Shown here: piece after piece, positions 1 through 6,616 of the stretch
Layout: every line of letters begins with the position of its first letter
Numbering within the stretch: position 1 is the first letter of the stretch
Origin: Chamaesiphon sp.
Lineage (GTDB): Bacteria; Cyanobacteriota; Cyanobacteriia; Cyanobacteriales; Chamaesiphonaceae
Assembly: GCA_026785875.1 (NCBI GenBank)
Contig: JAJAZF010000066.1
Span: forward strand, 1 to 7,837
Direction of reading: 5' to 3'
Length of the DNA stretch: 7,837 nt
Notes under the pieces: model-generated
Database searches by the model: none
The model's input: the letters and a program-made list of their open reading frames with translations, nothing else
Told to the model about the DNA's origin: nothing
Position numbers and translations under genes: made by a program

Positions 1-84
1 AGCCAAAGCCACGCTCTTCAACCCCTTTGCCGATTGTGTGGAAATGTTAAGATAAAGACATCAACCATTTTCTCGATCGTGCAA

Positions 85-1626
85 ATGTCAAAGTCGTCAC
101 TTCCGAAAGTTGTAGTTATTGGTGCTGGCATCGGCGGATTGACAGCGGGTGCATTGTTGGCGAAACGGGGATATGAAGTCACGATATTCGATCGAGCGAT
201 CGTCCCAGGCGGCTGTGCATCTACATTCAAACGCCAAGGTTTTACCTTTGATGTCGGAGCTACCCAGGTAGCGGGATTAGAACCAGGTGGCATCCATCAT
301 CGGATTTTTAGCGAACTAGGTATCGATTTACCGCCAGCGACACCCTGCGATCCTGCATGTGCGGTATTTTTGCCTGGAGAAACTACCCCGATTAGTGTCT
401 GGCGCGATCCTGCACGTTGGCAAGCCGAACGTCAACAACAATTTCCTGGGAGTGAGCCTTTTTGGCAATTTTTACAACAACTATTTGCCGCTAGTTGGGA
501 CTTTCAAAGTCGCGATCCAGTCTTACCACCGCGCAATCTGTGGGATGTGACGCAATTAGTCGGCGCACTGCGATTGAATACGCTGATTACGGTACCGTTT
601 ACCCTATCTACCGTCGGCGACGCGCTGAAATGGTTTGGATTGGATCGCGATCGACGGTTGCGGACATTTCTCGATTTACAGTTAAAACTCTACTCCCAAG
701 TGACGGCAGCAGAAACCGCTTTATTATACGCGGCAACGGCTCTAGGCGTGTCTCAGACCCCGCAGGGACTGTATCACCTTCAGGGGAGTATGCAGGTATT
801 GAGCGATCGCTTGGTGGCTGCGCTAGAGCGGGATGGTGGCAAATTATCGATGCGGCAGACGGTCGAATCGATCGAGTGTGACGAGGCTGGAGTCACAGGC
901 GTAACGATCCGCAACCAAAAAACAGGCGCAATCTGGACGGAAACCGCCGCTGAAGTGGTGGCAAATGTCACGGCGCAAGATTTAGTCAGATTACTGGGCG
1001 ATGCGGCTCCTAAGTCTCATCCGATTCCCTTATTGTCACTTGATGGCTATCGATCGCGTGTCAAAAGTTTACCCCAAGCTTCGGGCGCATTTGTGGTGTA
1101 TCTGGGAGTCAAAGATGCGGCGATTCCGGCAGGATGTCCGCCGCATCTGCAATTTCTCTACGATTACGATGGGATTATTGGCGAAAATAATTCGCTATTT
1201 GTCTCCGTCAGTCATCCTGGAGACGGACGCGCACCTGAAGACAAGGCGACGATTATTGCATCCTCATTTGTCGATCCGCATCAATGGTACGGCGAGGGTA
1301 TTGATTATGCCGCGATGAAGGCGGAATATACCGCAACGGCGGTGGCTAAATTGGGCGAATTTTTCGATCTGGCACCTGAAAATATCATCATCACTGAAGC
1401 AGGTACACCGCGCACATTTGAGTATTATACCGGACGCGATCGCGGCATCGTCGGCGGGATCGGGCAACGAGTATCGACATTTGGGCCGTTTGGCTTTGCG
1501 ACGCGCATCCCTGTGGCGGGACTGTGGATGGTTGGGGATTCTACCCATCCTGGGGAAGGTACAGCCGGAGTCAGTTATTCCGCATTGACTGTCGTCCGCC
1601 AAATCGAGCAGCAGGTGTTAGGTTAG
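85..1626 (+). CDS. crtD: C-3',4' carotenoid desaturase (CrtD-like FAD oxidoreductase)
   Basis: FAD-dependent phytoene-desaturase-superfamily enzyme of 513 residues. The N-terminus shows a dinucleotide-binding fold (VVVIGAGIGGLTAG at residues 8-21), followed by the superfamily's PGG...F.FDVGA stretch. The C-terminus shows the second FAD-contacting motif, GLWMVGDSTHPGEGTAGVSY. The body (QVAGLEPGGIHHRIF, ACAVFLPGE, RNLWDV, LITVPFTLSTVGDAL, LQGSMQVLSDRL) matches my memory of cyanobacterial CrtD better than that of CrtH isomerase or CrtO. The family introduces the 3',4' double bond needed for myxol glycosides (myxoxanthophyll). I chose the ATG at 85 because the FAD motif begins a few residues later. 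An in-frame TTG at 34 would add 17 residues that look non-conserved. No Shine-Dalgarno precedes either start. The 84 bases upstream show no convincing promoter, and the preceding gene is outside the window. No clear intrinsic terminator follows. Family assignment is strong; exact substrate is inferred. Confidence 0.85.
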   Translation: MSKSSLPKVVVIGAGIGGLTAGALLAKRGYEVTIFDRAIVPGGCASTFKRQGFTFDVGATQVAGLEPGGIHHRIFSELGIDLPPATPCDPACAVFLPGETTPISVWRDPARWQAERQQQFPGSEPFWQFLQQLFAASWDFQSRDPVLPPRNLWDVTQLVGALRLNTLITVPFTLSTVGDALKWFGLDRDRRLRTFLDLQLKLYSQVTAAETALLYAATALGVSQTPQGLYHLQGSMQVLSDRLVAALERDGGKLSMRQTVESIECDEAGVTGVTIRNQKTGAIWTETAAEVVANVTAQDLVRLLGDAAPKSHPIPLLSLDGYRSRVKSLPQASGAFVVYLGVKDAAIPAGCPPHLQFLYDYDGIIGENNSLFVSVSHPGDGRAPEDKATIIASSFVDPHQWYGEGIDYAAMKAEYTATAVAKLGEFFDLAPENIIITEAGTPRTFEYYTGRDRGIVGGIGQRVSTFGPFGFATRIPVAGLWMVGDSTHPGEGTAGVSYSALTVVRQIEQQVLG

Positions 1627-1823
1627 CGCACCATCCCAAATGCTTACTTTAGTTGGATCGTTAACTCAAATCTTAGCAATCTCTCAGCTTGAGGTGTCAA
1701 TATAATAACGGTAAAGAATCGATTTATAATAAATTTGAGCATAAAATATAACTAAAGCTTAAATAGCGATCGAGATTCAAATACTTAGGTGGTAACTAGT
1801 TATTAGCTCGACTCAGTGTCTAA

Positions 1824-1852
1824 TTGACAACCGATCGCTGTATACTTACTGT
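1824..1852 (+). promoter_or_regulatory. candidate promoter for the DUF4330 gene
   Basis: A perfect -35 hexamer TTGACA (1824-1829) is followed after 17 bases by TACTGT (1847-1852), which keeps the TAnnnT pattern of a -10 box. Transcription would start near 1859, about 40 bases before the ATG at 1901. An alternative -10, TATACT at 1841, is only 11 bases from the -35. The wider gap 1627-1900 is AT-rich and also holds two exact TATAAT boxes (1701 and 1725) without good -35 partners, and a 10-bp palindrome TAACTAGTTA (1793-1802). I see no gene in the gap. Confidence 0.3.
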
Positions 1853-1900
1853 TGACTAACAATAGTCTGTCCGAACTTAAATTCCCGTAAAGTTTTATCT

Positions 1901-2428
1901 ATGGCTATTCTCGATCGACAAGGTAGATTATTTGGTAAATTCAGCCTCCTCGACATTGGTGCTGTCCTCGTAATGTTATTTGTGGTCGTGGGGATTTTTC
2001 TGTCTCCGGCTAGTACGGGACGAATTAACGGACAGGATAAGGCTTTAGCAGTAGAGGCGGATGTCATTGTCAGAGGGCTAAATGTGCTCGATCCCGCATC
2101 TTTGATGACTCAGTTCAGCCCAGGCAGTAAACTGAGTTTTGTGATTCGCAATCAGCCAGCCGGACAAGTCGATATCAAATCAGTTCGCCAACTCGATCGA
2201 AATCTTGCAATACCACAGGCTGATGGTTCTGTCAAGGCAATGAAAGACCCCAGACCCGATTCATATAGTGTAGATATGATTGTGACGGTGACTGGCAAGG
2301 GTGTGAAAACTAAAGAGGGATTGGTACTCGGCAATACCAAAATGAAGATTGGTTCTTCGGTAGAAATCGACCAACTCAATTACAATTTCAACGGCACTGT
2401 CATCGATATCCGCTATCTGGACAAATAA
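1901..2428 (+). CDS. DUF4330 family membrane-anchored protein
   Basis: Protein of 175 residues matching the cyanobacterial DUF4330 family as I remember it. It begins MAILDRQGRLFGKFSLLDIG, has one hydrophobic segment at about residues 17-34 (DIGAVLVMLFVVVGIFLS), and continues as a beta-rich soluble domain (VEADVIVRGL, SYSVDMIVTVTGKGV, GNTKMKIGSSVEI). The layout suggests a short cytoplasmic N-terminus, one membrane pass and an exported domain, although topology is inferred. The function of the family is unknown to me. No catalytic residues or metal motifs stand out. The ATG has no Shine-Dalgarno upstream, but the conserved N-terminus supports this start. The gene lies alone, 274 bases after crtD, and probably has its own promoter. 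It converges on the SRPBCC gene with a hairpin between them. Confidence 0.85.
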   Translation: MAILDRQGRLFGKFSLLDIGAVLVMLFVVVGIFLSPASTGRINGQDKALAVEADVIVRGLNVLDPASLMTQFSPGSKLSFVIRNQPAGQVDIKSVRQLDRNLAIPQADGSVKAMKDPRPDSYSVDMIVTVTGKGVKTKEGLVLGNTKMKIGSSVEIDQLNYNFNGTVIDIRYLDK

Positions 2429-2491
2429 TATCAATCGTTGCGTCTGAACTGTAGCCTCATTTGCCGGATTCGACGAGCTAGTATGACCAAT

Positions 2492-2520
2492 GCTAATTGC
2501 GTTGTTCCAGCGCAATTAGC
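2492..2520. terminator. hairpin between convergent genes, probable bidirectional terminator
   Basis: GCTAATTGCG (2492-2501) pairs perfectly with CGCAATTAGC (2511-2520) around a 9-base loop. It lies 63 bases past the DUF4330 stop and 6 bases from the end of the opposing SRPBCC gene. The + strand side is followed by TACATTTTAG, a poor U-tract, and the minus side has no T run. It may be a weak terminator or an RNA-end stabiliser for both genes. Confidence 0.5.
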
Positions 2521-2526
2521 TACATT

Positions 2527-3003
2527 TTAGGATCGATCGTCAGATGTCGTCGGCAGGGGTTGACTAGCGGCTGCGGTGAGGGCATAATCTTTGAACCGCT
2601 CCATGTCCGCCTGGAGCGTACCTTCGACAGCTTTACGGACAAAACCATTATCCATTAATAATGCCAAAAATCCTGGCACTTCGTAGGCAATAGTCAATTT
2701 GACGATGCTGGTTTCCTTGCGATCGTAAAATCTAATCGCCCCACGATTTGGTAATCCATCAACTGACTCCCACTGAATAATTTGATGCGGAATTTCCTGG
2801 AGAATCCGGGATAACCAAGTAAACTCAAAAGTCCTCGTCCCCAATTTCCAGCGGGAGAGTTCGGGACTACCTTCGACGATTTGAACTGATTCGATCCACT
2901 TCATCCAGCGCGGCATTAACTCAATATTTTGCCACAGATGCCACACTTGGTCGATCGGTACCGCAACTTCAACTTGAACGCTGTGTTCTAACCATTCTGA
3001 CAT
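2527..3003 (-). CDS. SRPBCC/START-like protein next to zds
   Basis: Protein of 158 residues with the SRPBCC (polyketide cyclase/START) fold pattern. It begins with a strand VQVEVAVPIDQVWHLW, continues with LMPRWMKWIESV and FEFTWLSRI, and ends with a long C-terminal helix (AVEGTLQADMERFKDYAL, about residues 125-142). Such folds bind hydrophobic ligands in a deep cavity, but no ligand can be read from the sequence. From memory, a homologue sits next to zeta-carotene desaturase in other cyanobacteria (Synechocystis slr0941 beside slr0940), so a link to carotenoid or lipid handling is reasonable inference. It lies 97 bases downstream of zds on the same strand, so co-transcription is likely. The ATG at 3003 is followed at once by the domain. 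The coding-strand sequence before it is pyrimidine-rich with no Shine-Dalgarno. Confidence 0.8.
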   Translation of the reverse strand: MSEWLEHSVQVEVAVPIDQVWHLWQNIELMPRWMKWIESVQIVEGSPELSRWKLGTRTFEFTWLSRILQEIPHQIIQWESVDGLPNRGAIRFYDRKETSIVKLTIAYEVPGFLALLMDNGFVRKAVEGTLQADMERFKDYALTAAASQPLPTTSDDRS

Positions 3004-3007
3004 GATA

Positions 3008-3052
3008 AGGAGGGGGAGGGGGAGAGGTTAGAGGAGATGGGTGGGAGGCGGG
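3008..3052 (+). other. G-rich polypurine tract, possible G-quadruplex
   Basis: The + strand carries two runs of five G separated by one A, then after 16 bases GGGTGGG and a further GGG. The stretch 3004-3052 is almost all purine. It can in principle form a quadruplex on the + strand, which is the template strand for the minus-strand zds and SRPBCC genes. The mRNA would be C-rich and would not form one. It fills the space just before the SRPBCC start. Confidence 0.4.
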
Positions 3053-3070
3053 TTTAGTCAGCTAAACCCG
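3049..3070 (-). repeat. perfect hairpin in the zds-SRPBCC gap
   Basis: CGGGTTTAG (3049-3057) pairs with CTAAACCCG (3062-3070) around a TCAG loop: nine perfect base pairs 31 bases after the zds stop. There is no T run after it in the direction of transcription, so it is not a standard terminator. It could stabilise or process the zds mRNA end, or be a relic of a dispersed repeat. The same GGGTTTAG octamer recurs at 6807-6814 inside another repeat of this window. Confidence 0.5.
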
Positions 3071-3100
3071 TCATCTATAGTCGAGCGTGTGCCTAATTAG

Positions 3101-4564
3101 TTAGAGGCAATCTGCTGTCTGTTTTAAATCACTAAAACTAGCGATAACTGCGCTCGCTGCTTGCTTACCGGAAATTGTGGCTCCTTCCATACTATCAATA
3201 TAATCTTGAGCAGTATAGCTACCAGCCAGGAAGAAATTGTCAATCGGTGTCGCTTGGGTGGGGCGAAAAGGGTCCATCCCTGGTTTTTCGCGGTAAAGTG
3301 ATTGTGCTAATTTGACGACACTAGACCAAGTTACCTTTAATTCACGCGCAGAGGGGAATAGGTTGTTGACTTGATCGACGACATGTTGAACGATGTCCTC
3401 ATTTTTCATCGGGATAAAGCGTTCGCCTGGAGTCAATACTACTTGCAACAGCGAGCCTTCACCTTCTCGATAATAATCGGCGGGACTGGTCAGCGCAAGA
3501 TCCGCAAAGCAGGAAAAATCTGCATCAGCACTATATAACAGGTTATCAAGTCCGGCTGCATGGGCTAATTGGTGCCGTTCGGCGCGATCGTGCATTTCTG
3601 TCACCCAACCATCAAACCTAAGCTGTACGGTGGTGACGGGGACTGCTTCGAGCTTGAAAATGTTATCGAAGAAAGCCGATTTCCGCCACTGTGCGGGAAC
3701 GATCCGATGAATACCTGGGACATCGCAAGCACAGACATAGGCATCAGCCGTAATAGTTTCGATCGAGTCTCCACTAGCAATATCAAATCCAGTAATGTGG
3801 ATCTTATCGCCTTCTCCCGTGTATTTAACTTGCCGTAATTGGCTGCGGGTGTGGATTTTGGTACCTCTAGCTTCCAGGTATTCAACAATCGGTTTGTGGA
3901 GATATTCGGCTGGTGAGCCTACCAACATATTTAGTTTTGATGCTTCGGTTTTGGAGGCAAACATCATAAAGATCGTCAGCATACATCGCGCTGAGATATT
4001 TTCCGTATCGATAAATCCTAGTGCTAGGGCGATCGGGTCCCACATCCGGCGGAGGCTATGATTATTACCACCATGCGATCGAAACCAATCAGCAAAACTG
4101 ACTCGATCGAGATCGCGAATCAGTTTCATCCCCGCCTCATAGCTTACCAATCCTGGCACGATCGGACTAGTGCCCAGTGCGAGTGCATTGCGGAGTTTAT
4201 CGACGATCGTCAATTGTCCGGTGGTAAAGAATGCCTTCAATCCATGAAAAGGTGCGCCGAGGAAAAACCTAAAATCCAGCTTGCCGATATCGCCGCCAGC
4301 ATTGACAAAATTATGGACGTGTTCTTTGGGTAAAAAGATATCTGTGGCTCCAATCCGCTGCATCAGTGCGAAGAGATTGGCGTAGTTGTTGAAAAAGACG
4401 TGTAAGCCCATCTCGATGTGATTACCATCAGCATCTACCCAACTGCCAACTTTTCCGCCAACAAAGGGACGCGACTCAAAGATCTCTACCTCATGTCCTG
4501 CATCGACCAAATCGACGGCTGTAGCCATGCCTGCCAATCCCGCACCAACTATTGCAACCCGCAT
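3101..4564 (-). CDS. zds: 9,9'-di-cis-zeta-carotene desaturase
   Basis: FAD-dependent desaturase of 487 residues, the usual length for plant-type ZDS (CrtQ in cyanobacteria). It converts zeta-carotene through neurosporene to lycopene-type products in the poly-cis pathway, at the membrane. The start MRVAIVGAGLAGMATAVDL carries the GxGxxG motif at residues 7-12, then FESRPFVGGKVGSW and the GNHIEMGLHVFFNNY stretch typical of the ZDS/PDS group. The C-terminus has the FAD motif FFLAGSYTAQDYIDSMEGAT. I chose the ATG at 4564 because homologues begin directly at the dinucleotide fold. An upstream GTG (4645) and ATG (4624) are in frame but add a Lys/Cys-rich, unconserved leader. No good Shine-Dalgarno is visible. 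The SRPBCC gene follows. Assignment to ZDS rather than phytoene desaturase rests on remembered sequence pattern and is fairly firm. Confidence 0.92.
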   Translation of the reverse strand: MRVAIVGAGLAGMATAVDLVDAGHEVEIFESRPFVGGKVGSWVDADGNHIEMGLHVFFNNYANLFALMQRIGATDIFLPKEHVHNFVNAGGDIGKLDFRFFLGAPFHGLKAFFTTGQLTIVDKLRNALALGTSPIVPGLVSYEAGMKLIRDLDRVSFADWFRSHGGNNHSLRRMWDPIALALGFIDTENISARCMLTIFMMFASKTEASKLNMLVGSPAEYLHKPIVEYLEARGTKIHTRSQLRQVKYTGEGDKIHITGFDIASGDSIETITADAYVCACDVPGIHRIVPAQWRKSAFFDNIFKLEAVPVTTVQLRFDGWVTEMHDRAERHQLAHAAGLDNLLYSADADFSCFADLALTSPADYYREGEGSLLQVVLTPGERFIPMKNEDIVQHVVDQVNNLFPSARELKVTWSSVVKLAQSLYREKPGMDPFRPTQATPIDNFFLAGSYTAQDYIDSMEGATISGKQAASAVIASFSDLKQTADCL

Positions 4565-4641
4565 ATCTATTTCGTTGTTTTCAGTATCTTTACAGATTTT
4601 AAGATTTTTTAAGCATTTGTGCATCCTTTCGCAGCGCACAT

Positions 4642-4669
4642 TCACTACTTACTGCCGTACCTGTGTCAA
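4642..4669 (-). promoter_or_regulatory. weak candidate promoter for zds
   Basis: On the minus strand a perfect TTGACA (4669-4664) is followed after 16 bases by TAGTGA (4647-4642), a poor -10 box. Transcription would start about 70 bases before the zds ATG. The -35 match is exact, but without a good -10 this remains a suggestion. Confidence 0.2.
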
Positions 4670-4731
4670 ATTAGATATCTAGAGTGGATGGTGAATGGTG
4701 GATCGATCCTCGTTCCGTAAGCGCGGGAGTC

Positions 4732-4812
4732 GCAGGCGTTGCCAACGCGTTGGCGTTGGCGAAGCCTGCCGTAGGCACAGCCTCTCGTTCCGAGAAGAGG
4801 CAGTGCCTACGG
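4732..4812. repeat. palindromic intergenic repeat block
   Basis: Three nested or adjoining palindromes make up this block. GCCAACGCGTTGGC (4741-4754) is a perfect palindrome. GCAGGC (4732-4737) pairs with GCCTGC (4764-4769) around it. CCGTAGGCAC (4769-4778) pairs with GTGCCTACGG (4803-4812), with an inner GCCTCT/AGAGGC stem separated by an A-A mismatch. The words GGCGTTGGCGAAGCCTGCCG and GTAGGC resemble a high-copy intergenic repeat I remember from filamentous and other cyanobacteria. The reading frame across it is low-complexity and not a gene. The whole gap from zds to the first tRNA (4565-4927) holds only this block and the two promoter candidates. Confidence 0.65.
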
Positions 4813-4874
4813 GTGGTACGGGAGTAGCCGCTCGAGTCAGATTCGAGGCTCTCCAACATCATTAGCGATTGAGG

Positions 4875-4904
4875 TTGTTATTTATCAGTAAATGGTGTTA
4901 TATT
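4875..4904 (+). promoter_or_regulatory. candidate promoter of the tRNA-fMet pair
   Basis: TTGTTA (4875-4880) and TATATT (4899-4904) are separated by 18 bases, giving four and five matches to the -35 and -10 consensus. Transcription would start near 4911, about 17 bases before the first tRNA. Position and orientation fit a tRNA promoter. Confidence 0.4.
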
Positions 4905-4927
4905 AGTCTAGTCGAGTTGAAAGACGA

Positions 4928-5004
4928 CGCGGAGTAGAGCAGCCTGGTAGCTCATCGGGCTCATAACCCGGAGGTCACTGGTTCAAATCCAGTCTCCGCA
5001 ACCA
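4928..5004 (+). tRNA. initiator tRNA-fMet (CAT), copy 1
   Basis: A 77-base cloverleaf including encoded CCA. The acceptor stem is CGCGGAG/CTCCGCA with an unpaired C1-A72, the classic initiator hallmark. The D stem is GAGC/GCTC. The anticodon loop CTCATAA lies between GGG and CCC, three G-C pairs, also an initiator hallmark. The T arm is ACTGG TTCAAAT CCAGT, fully paired. It starts translation with formyl-methionine and avoids elongation. It is probably the first gene of a two-tRNA transcript, 57 bases before copy 2. Confidence 0.96.
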
Positions 5005-5061
5005 ATTCTAATTAAAGTAAAGTCTGCAATGACTAAGCAATATTAGATTTTCCAACTTCGA

Positions 5062-5138
<77 letters not shown>

Positions 5139-5145
5139 AATGTAA

Positions 5146-5179
5146 CAAAAAGCCGGATCTTCACAGGTACGGCTTTTTG
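5146..5179 (+). terminator. intrinsic terminator after the tRNA pair
   Basis: CAAAAAGCCG (5146-5155) pairs with CGGCTTTTTG (5170-5179) around a 14-base loop. The run of five T lies in the 3' arm. This is a typical Rho-independent terminator for the tRNA transcript. Because the stem has A on one side and T on the other, it could also stop the converging methyltransferase-like gene, which ends at 5243. Confidence 0.8.
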
Positions 5180-5242
5180 CTGTCAGGGTATCGATGTCAC
5201 TGCGATTTTAAGCCAAAATTTCCTAATTCAATCCTTGGTATC

Positions 5243-6022
5243 CTAGAGTTTAATCGCGATCGACATCCCATCACCAATCGGGATAACTGAGACACTGACT
5301 CGTGGATCTGTAACTAGCTGCCGATTGAATCGATCGATACCGAGCGTAAATTCATCATTATAAGTATCGGGATTTAGAACTCGTCCCTGCCAGAATACAT
5401 CAGTTGTTACTAATAGTCCGCGCGGGCGCAATAACTCGATCGCCCGCTGATAGGATGGGTATTGATGTTTTAGTCCATAGATCGTAATTAAGTCAAAAGC
5501 TGGCACCAGATCGAGAATTAATAGTCGATCGAGCAATTCTAACCCACTGCCGACTTGAAGATCGATTTGGGTAGTGACTCCGCCTTGCTGCCAGTAAGCA
5601 CGGGAAATGTCTAAATGTCTTCCAGCTACCCCAGAACTAATTAGCTGCCCCTGTGGAGGCAATGCCAAAGCTAGAGCGAGGGTAGTGTAGCTACTAAAAA
5701 TCCCAATCTCTAATACCCGACTAGCGGCGATCGATCGCATTAGCAGCGCGATCAGTTGTGCCTGTGCCAGAGTAGGCTGCATTTGAGCGAGGGGATAGTC
5801 TACTGTATCTCGTTGTAAATTGAGCAGTAAATCATCAGGTGGAGTAGATACAGATGCAATGTACCGATCGATTCTGTCTTCTACTCCAGTACTCGTCTGC
5901 TGACAATTTGGACGATGGTATTCGACAAATTGACGAGCACAATCCTTGCATTGATACCGCTGTCTCGCTCGATAGAAGCCATGCTTGCGAATATTAGTGG
6001 ATTGACAATTGGGACATTTCAT
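5243..6022 (-). CDS. IS1-type zinc ribbon fused to a degenerate O-methyltransferase domain
   Basis: Protein of 259 residues with two parts. Residues 1-36 form a zinc ribbon (CPNC at 3-6, CKDC at 25-28, with IRKHGFYRARQRYQC between) like the N-terminus of IS1-family InsA. Residues about 47-259 follow the class I cation-dependent O-methyltransferase family along the whole length, for example VLEIG at 103-107, LALALALP at 115-122, YPSYQRAIELLRP at 188-200 and DPRVSVSVIPIGDGMSIA at 239-256. Key positions are changed. The motif I Gly is Ser (EIGIFSSY), the acidic SAM-ribose residue is Gly (131), the metal-binding IDADK is IYGLK (181-185), and the DN before VLW is TD (207-208). It is therefore probably catalytically dead or altered. 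The ribbon suggests nucleic-acid or protein binding. The frame is intact from ATG to stop, with no alternative ATG placed to give the second domain alone. It lies 50 bases after the ComFB gene, possibly in one operon. Function unknown. Confidence 0.75.
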   Translation of the reverse strand: MKCPNCQSTNIRKHGFYRARQRYQCKDCARQFVEYHRPNCQQTSTGVEDRIDRYIASVSTPPDDLLLNLQRDTVDYPLAQMQPTLAQAQLIALLMRSIAASRVLEIGIFSSYTTLALALALPPQGQLISSGVAGRHLDISRAYWQQGGVTTQIDLQVGSGLELLDRLLILDLVPAFDLITIYGLKHQYPSYQRAIELLRPRGLLVTTDVFWQGRVLNPDTYNDEFTLGIDRFNRQLVTDPRVSVSVIPIGDGMSIAIKL

Positions 6023-6027
6023 TCAAT

Positions 6028-6045
6028 CTGTAACTGCCTTTACAG
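6028..6045 (-). promoter_or_regulatory. small dyad just before the zinc-ribbon gene start
   Basis: CTGTAA (6028-6033) and TTACAG (6040-6045) form an inverted repeat with a 6-base spacer, beginning 6 bases upstream of the ATG at 6022. It could be a leader hairpin covering the ribosome-binding region or an operator half-site pair. No proper Shine-Dalgarno lies in the usual window. Six-base dyads occur by chance, so this is tentative. Confidence 0.25.
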
Positions 6046-6072
6046 AATCGCTCCTACAGGATAATGTTGGGT

Positions 6073-6603
6073 TCAGAGCAGTGGTGCATAGGACTCAAGG
6101 AGCGAGCTAACTTGTTTGACAACCTCGTCTCCACTTGGTTTAGCGATCGCTTGACGTTCGGGGAAAAATTCAGGACGATCGAGATTCTGGGAAATTGCCG
6201 ACTCAACTTGCTGGGTAATCAAATCTTGGAGTTCTTTTTGGGCGCGATCGCGTTGATAGCTGGCACCTTCTTCTGTTGTAGCATAAAGCGGGGGGAGACG
6301 ATTGAGTGCATACGCAGCGATATCGCCAACATCTAGCTGAAGATCGCTATCCACCTCAATCGCGGTAATCTGACTAATGGTTTCGGTAATTACCAACTCT
6401 TCCATCACATTGATAAATTGTTTGCGCGGGACTGTGACAACTTCTCCAGCAAGTAATCCCCCCATCAAACGATCGAGTGCCATGTACTCTTCTACTGATA
6501 GTTCCGCCGCACTATCGCAAATTCGCCCTACCTCTGCTTCCATCGCTGGGGTAAGATAGCCTTCATTTAAAGCATGTTCGACGATCGCTTGTATATTCAT
6601 CAT
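6073..6603 (-). CDS. ComFB-family protein (putative cyclic dinucleotide receptor)
   Basis: Protein of 176 residues. The middle, about residues 60-125, carries the ComFB signature: FINVMEELV, then DLQLDVGDIAAYALNRLPPLYATTEEG, then a helix with QRDRAQKEL. An N-terminal helical extension (residues 1-55, ending LMGGLLAGEV) and a C-terminal tail rich in Gln/Glu flank it. Cyanobacterial ComFB proteins have been reported as receptors for cyclic di-nucleotides (the CdgR/ComFB work) and linked to cell size and motility, so signalling is the likely role. Ligand choice cannot be read here. Tandem ATGs at 6603 and 6600 are equally possible starts; a TTG at 6609 is unlikely. No Shine-Dalgarno is visible. 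The zinc-ribbon/methyltransferase-like gene follows after 50 bases. The M23 gene is upstream, separated by about 250 bases of repeat-bearing DNA. Confidence 0.85.
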   Translation of the reverse strand: MMNIQAIVEHALNEGYLTPAMEAEVGRICDSAAELSVEEYMALDRLMGGLLAGEVVTVPRKQFINVMEELVITETISQITAIEVDSDLQLDVGDIAAYALNRLPPLYATTEEGASYQRDRAQKELQDLITQQVESAISQNLDRPEFFPERQAIAKPSGDEVVKQVSSLLESYAPLL

Positions 6604-6616
6604 TTGCAAACAGTTA

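Noticed and set aside
34..84. TTG start that would extend crtD by 17 residues
   Set aside because: The extra residues do not look like the family and the FAD fold begins just after the ATG at 85.
1264..1602. 112-residue open frame antisense to crtD, and similar frames opposite zds, the ComFB gene and the M23 gene
   Set aside because: They overlap well-supported genes in other frames and show no recognisable domain.
85..1626. CrtH (carotenoid isomerase) or CrtO identity for the first gene
   Set aside because: The body motifs (LEPGGIHHRIF, ACAVFLPGE, LQGSMQVLSDRL) fit CrtD as I remember it; the expected CrtH stretches are absent.
4565..4645. Upstream GTG/ATG starts for zds
   Set aside because: The Lys/Cys-rich leader is not expected in ZDS. 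The ATG at 4624 has AAAGG directly against it, too close to act as a ribosome-binding site.
4671..4862. 63-residue minus-strand open frame
   Set aside because: It is a translation of the palindromic repeat block, with low-complexity Ala/Thr/Pro runs and no family resemblance.
5915..6022. Zinc ribbon as a remnant of an IS1 insertion
   Set aside because: No inverted repeats, target duplication or catalytic transposase sequence is visible, and the frame runs straight into the second domain, so a fusion is the better reading.
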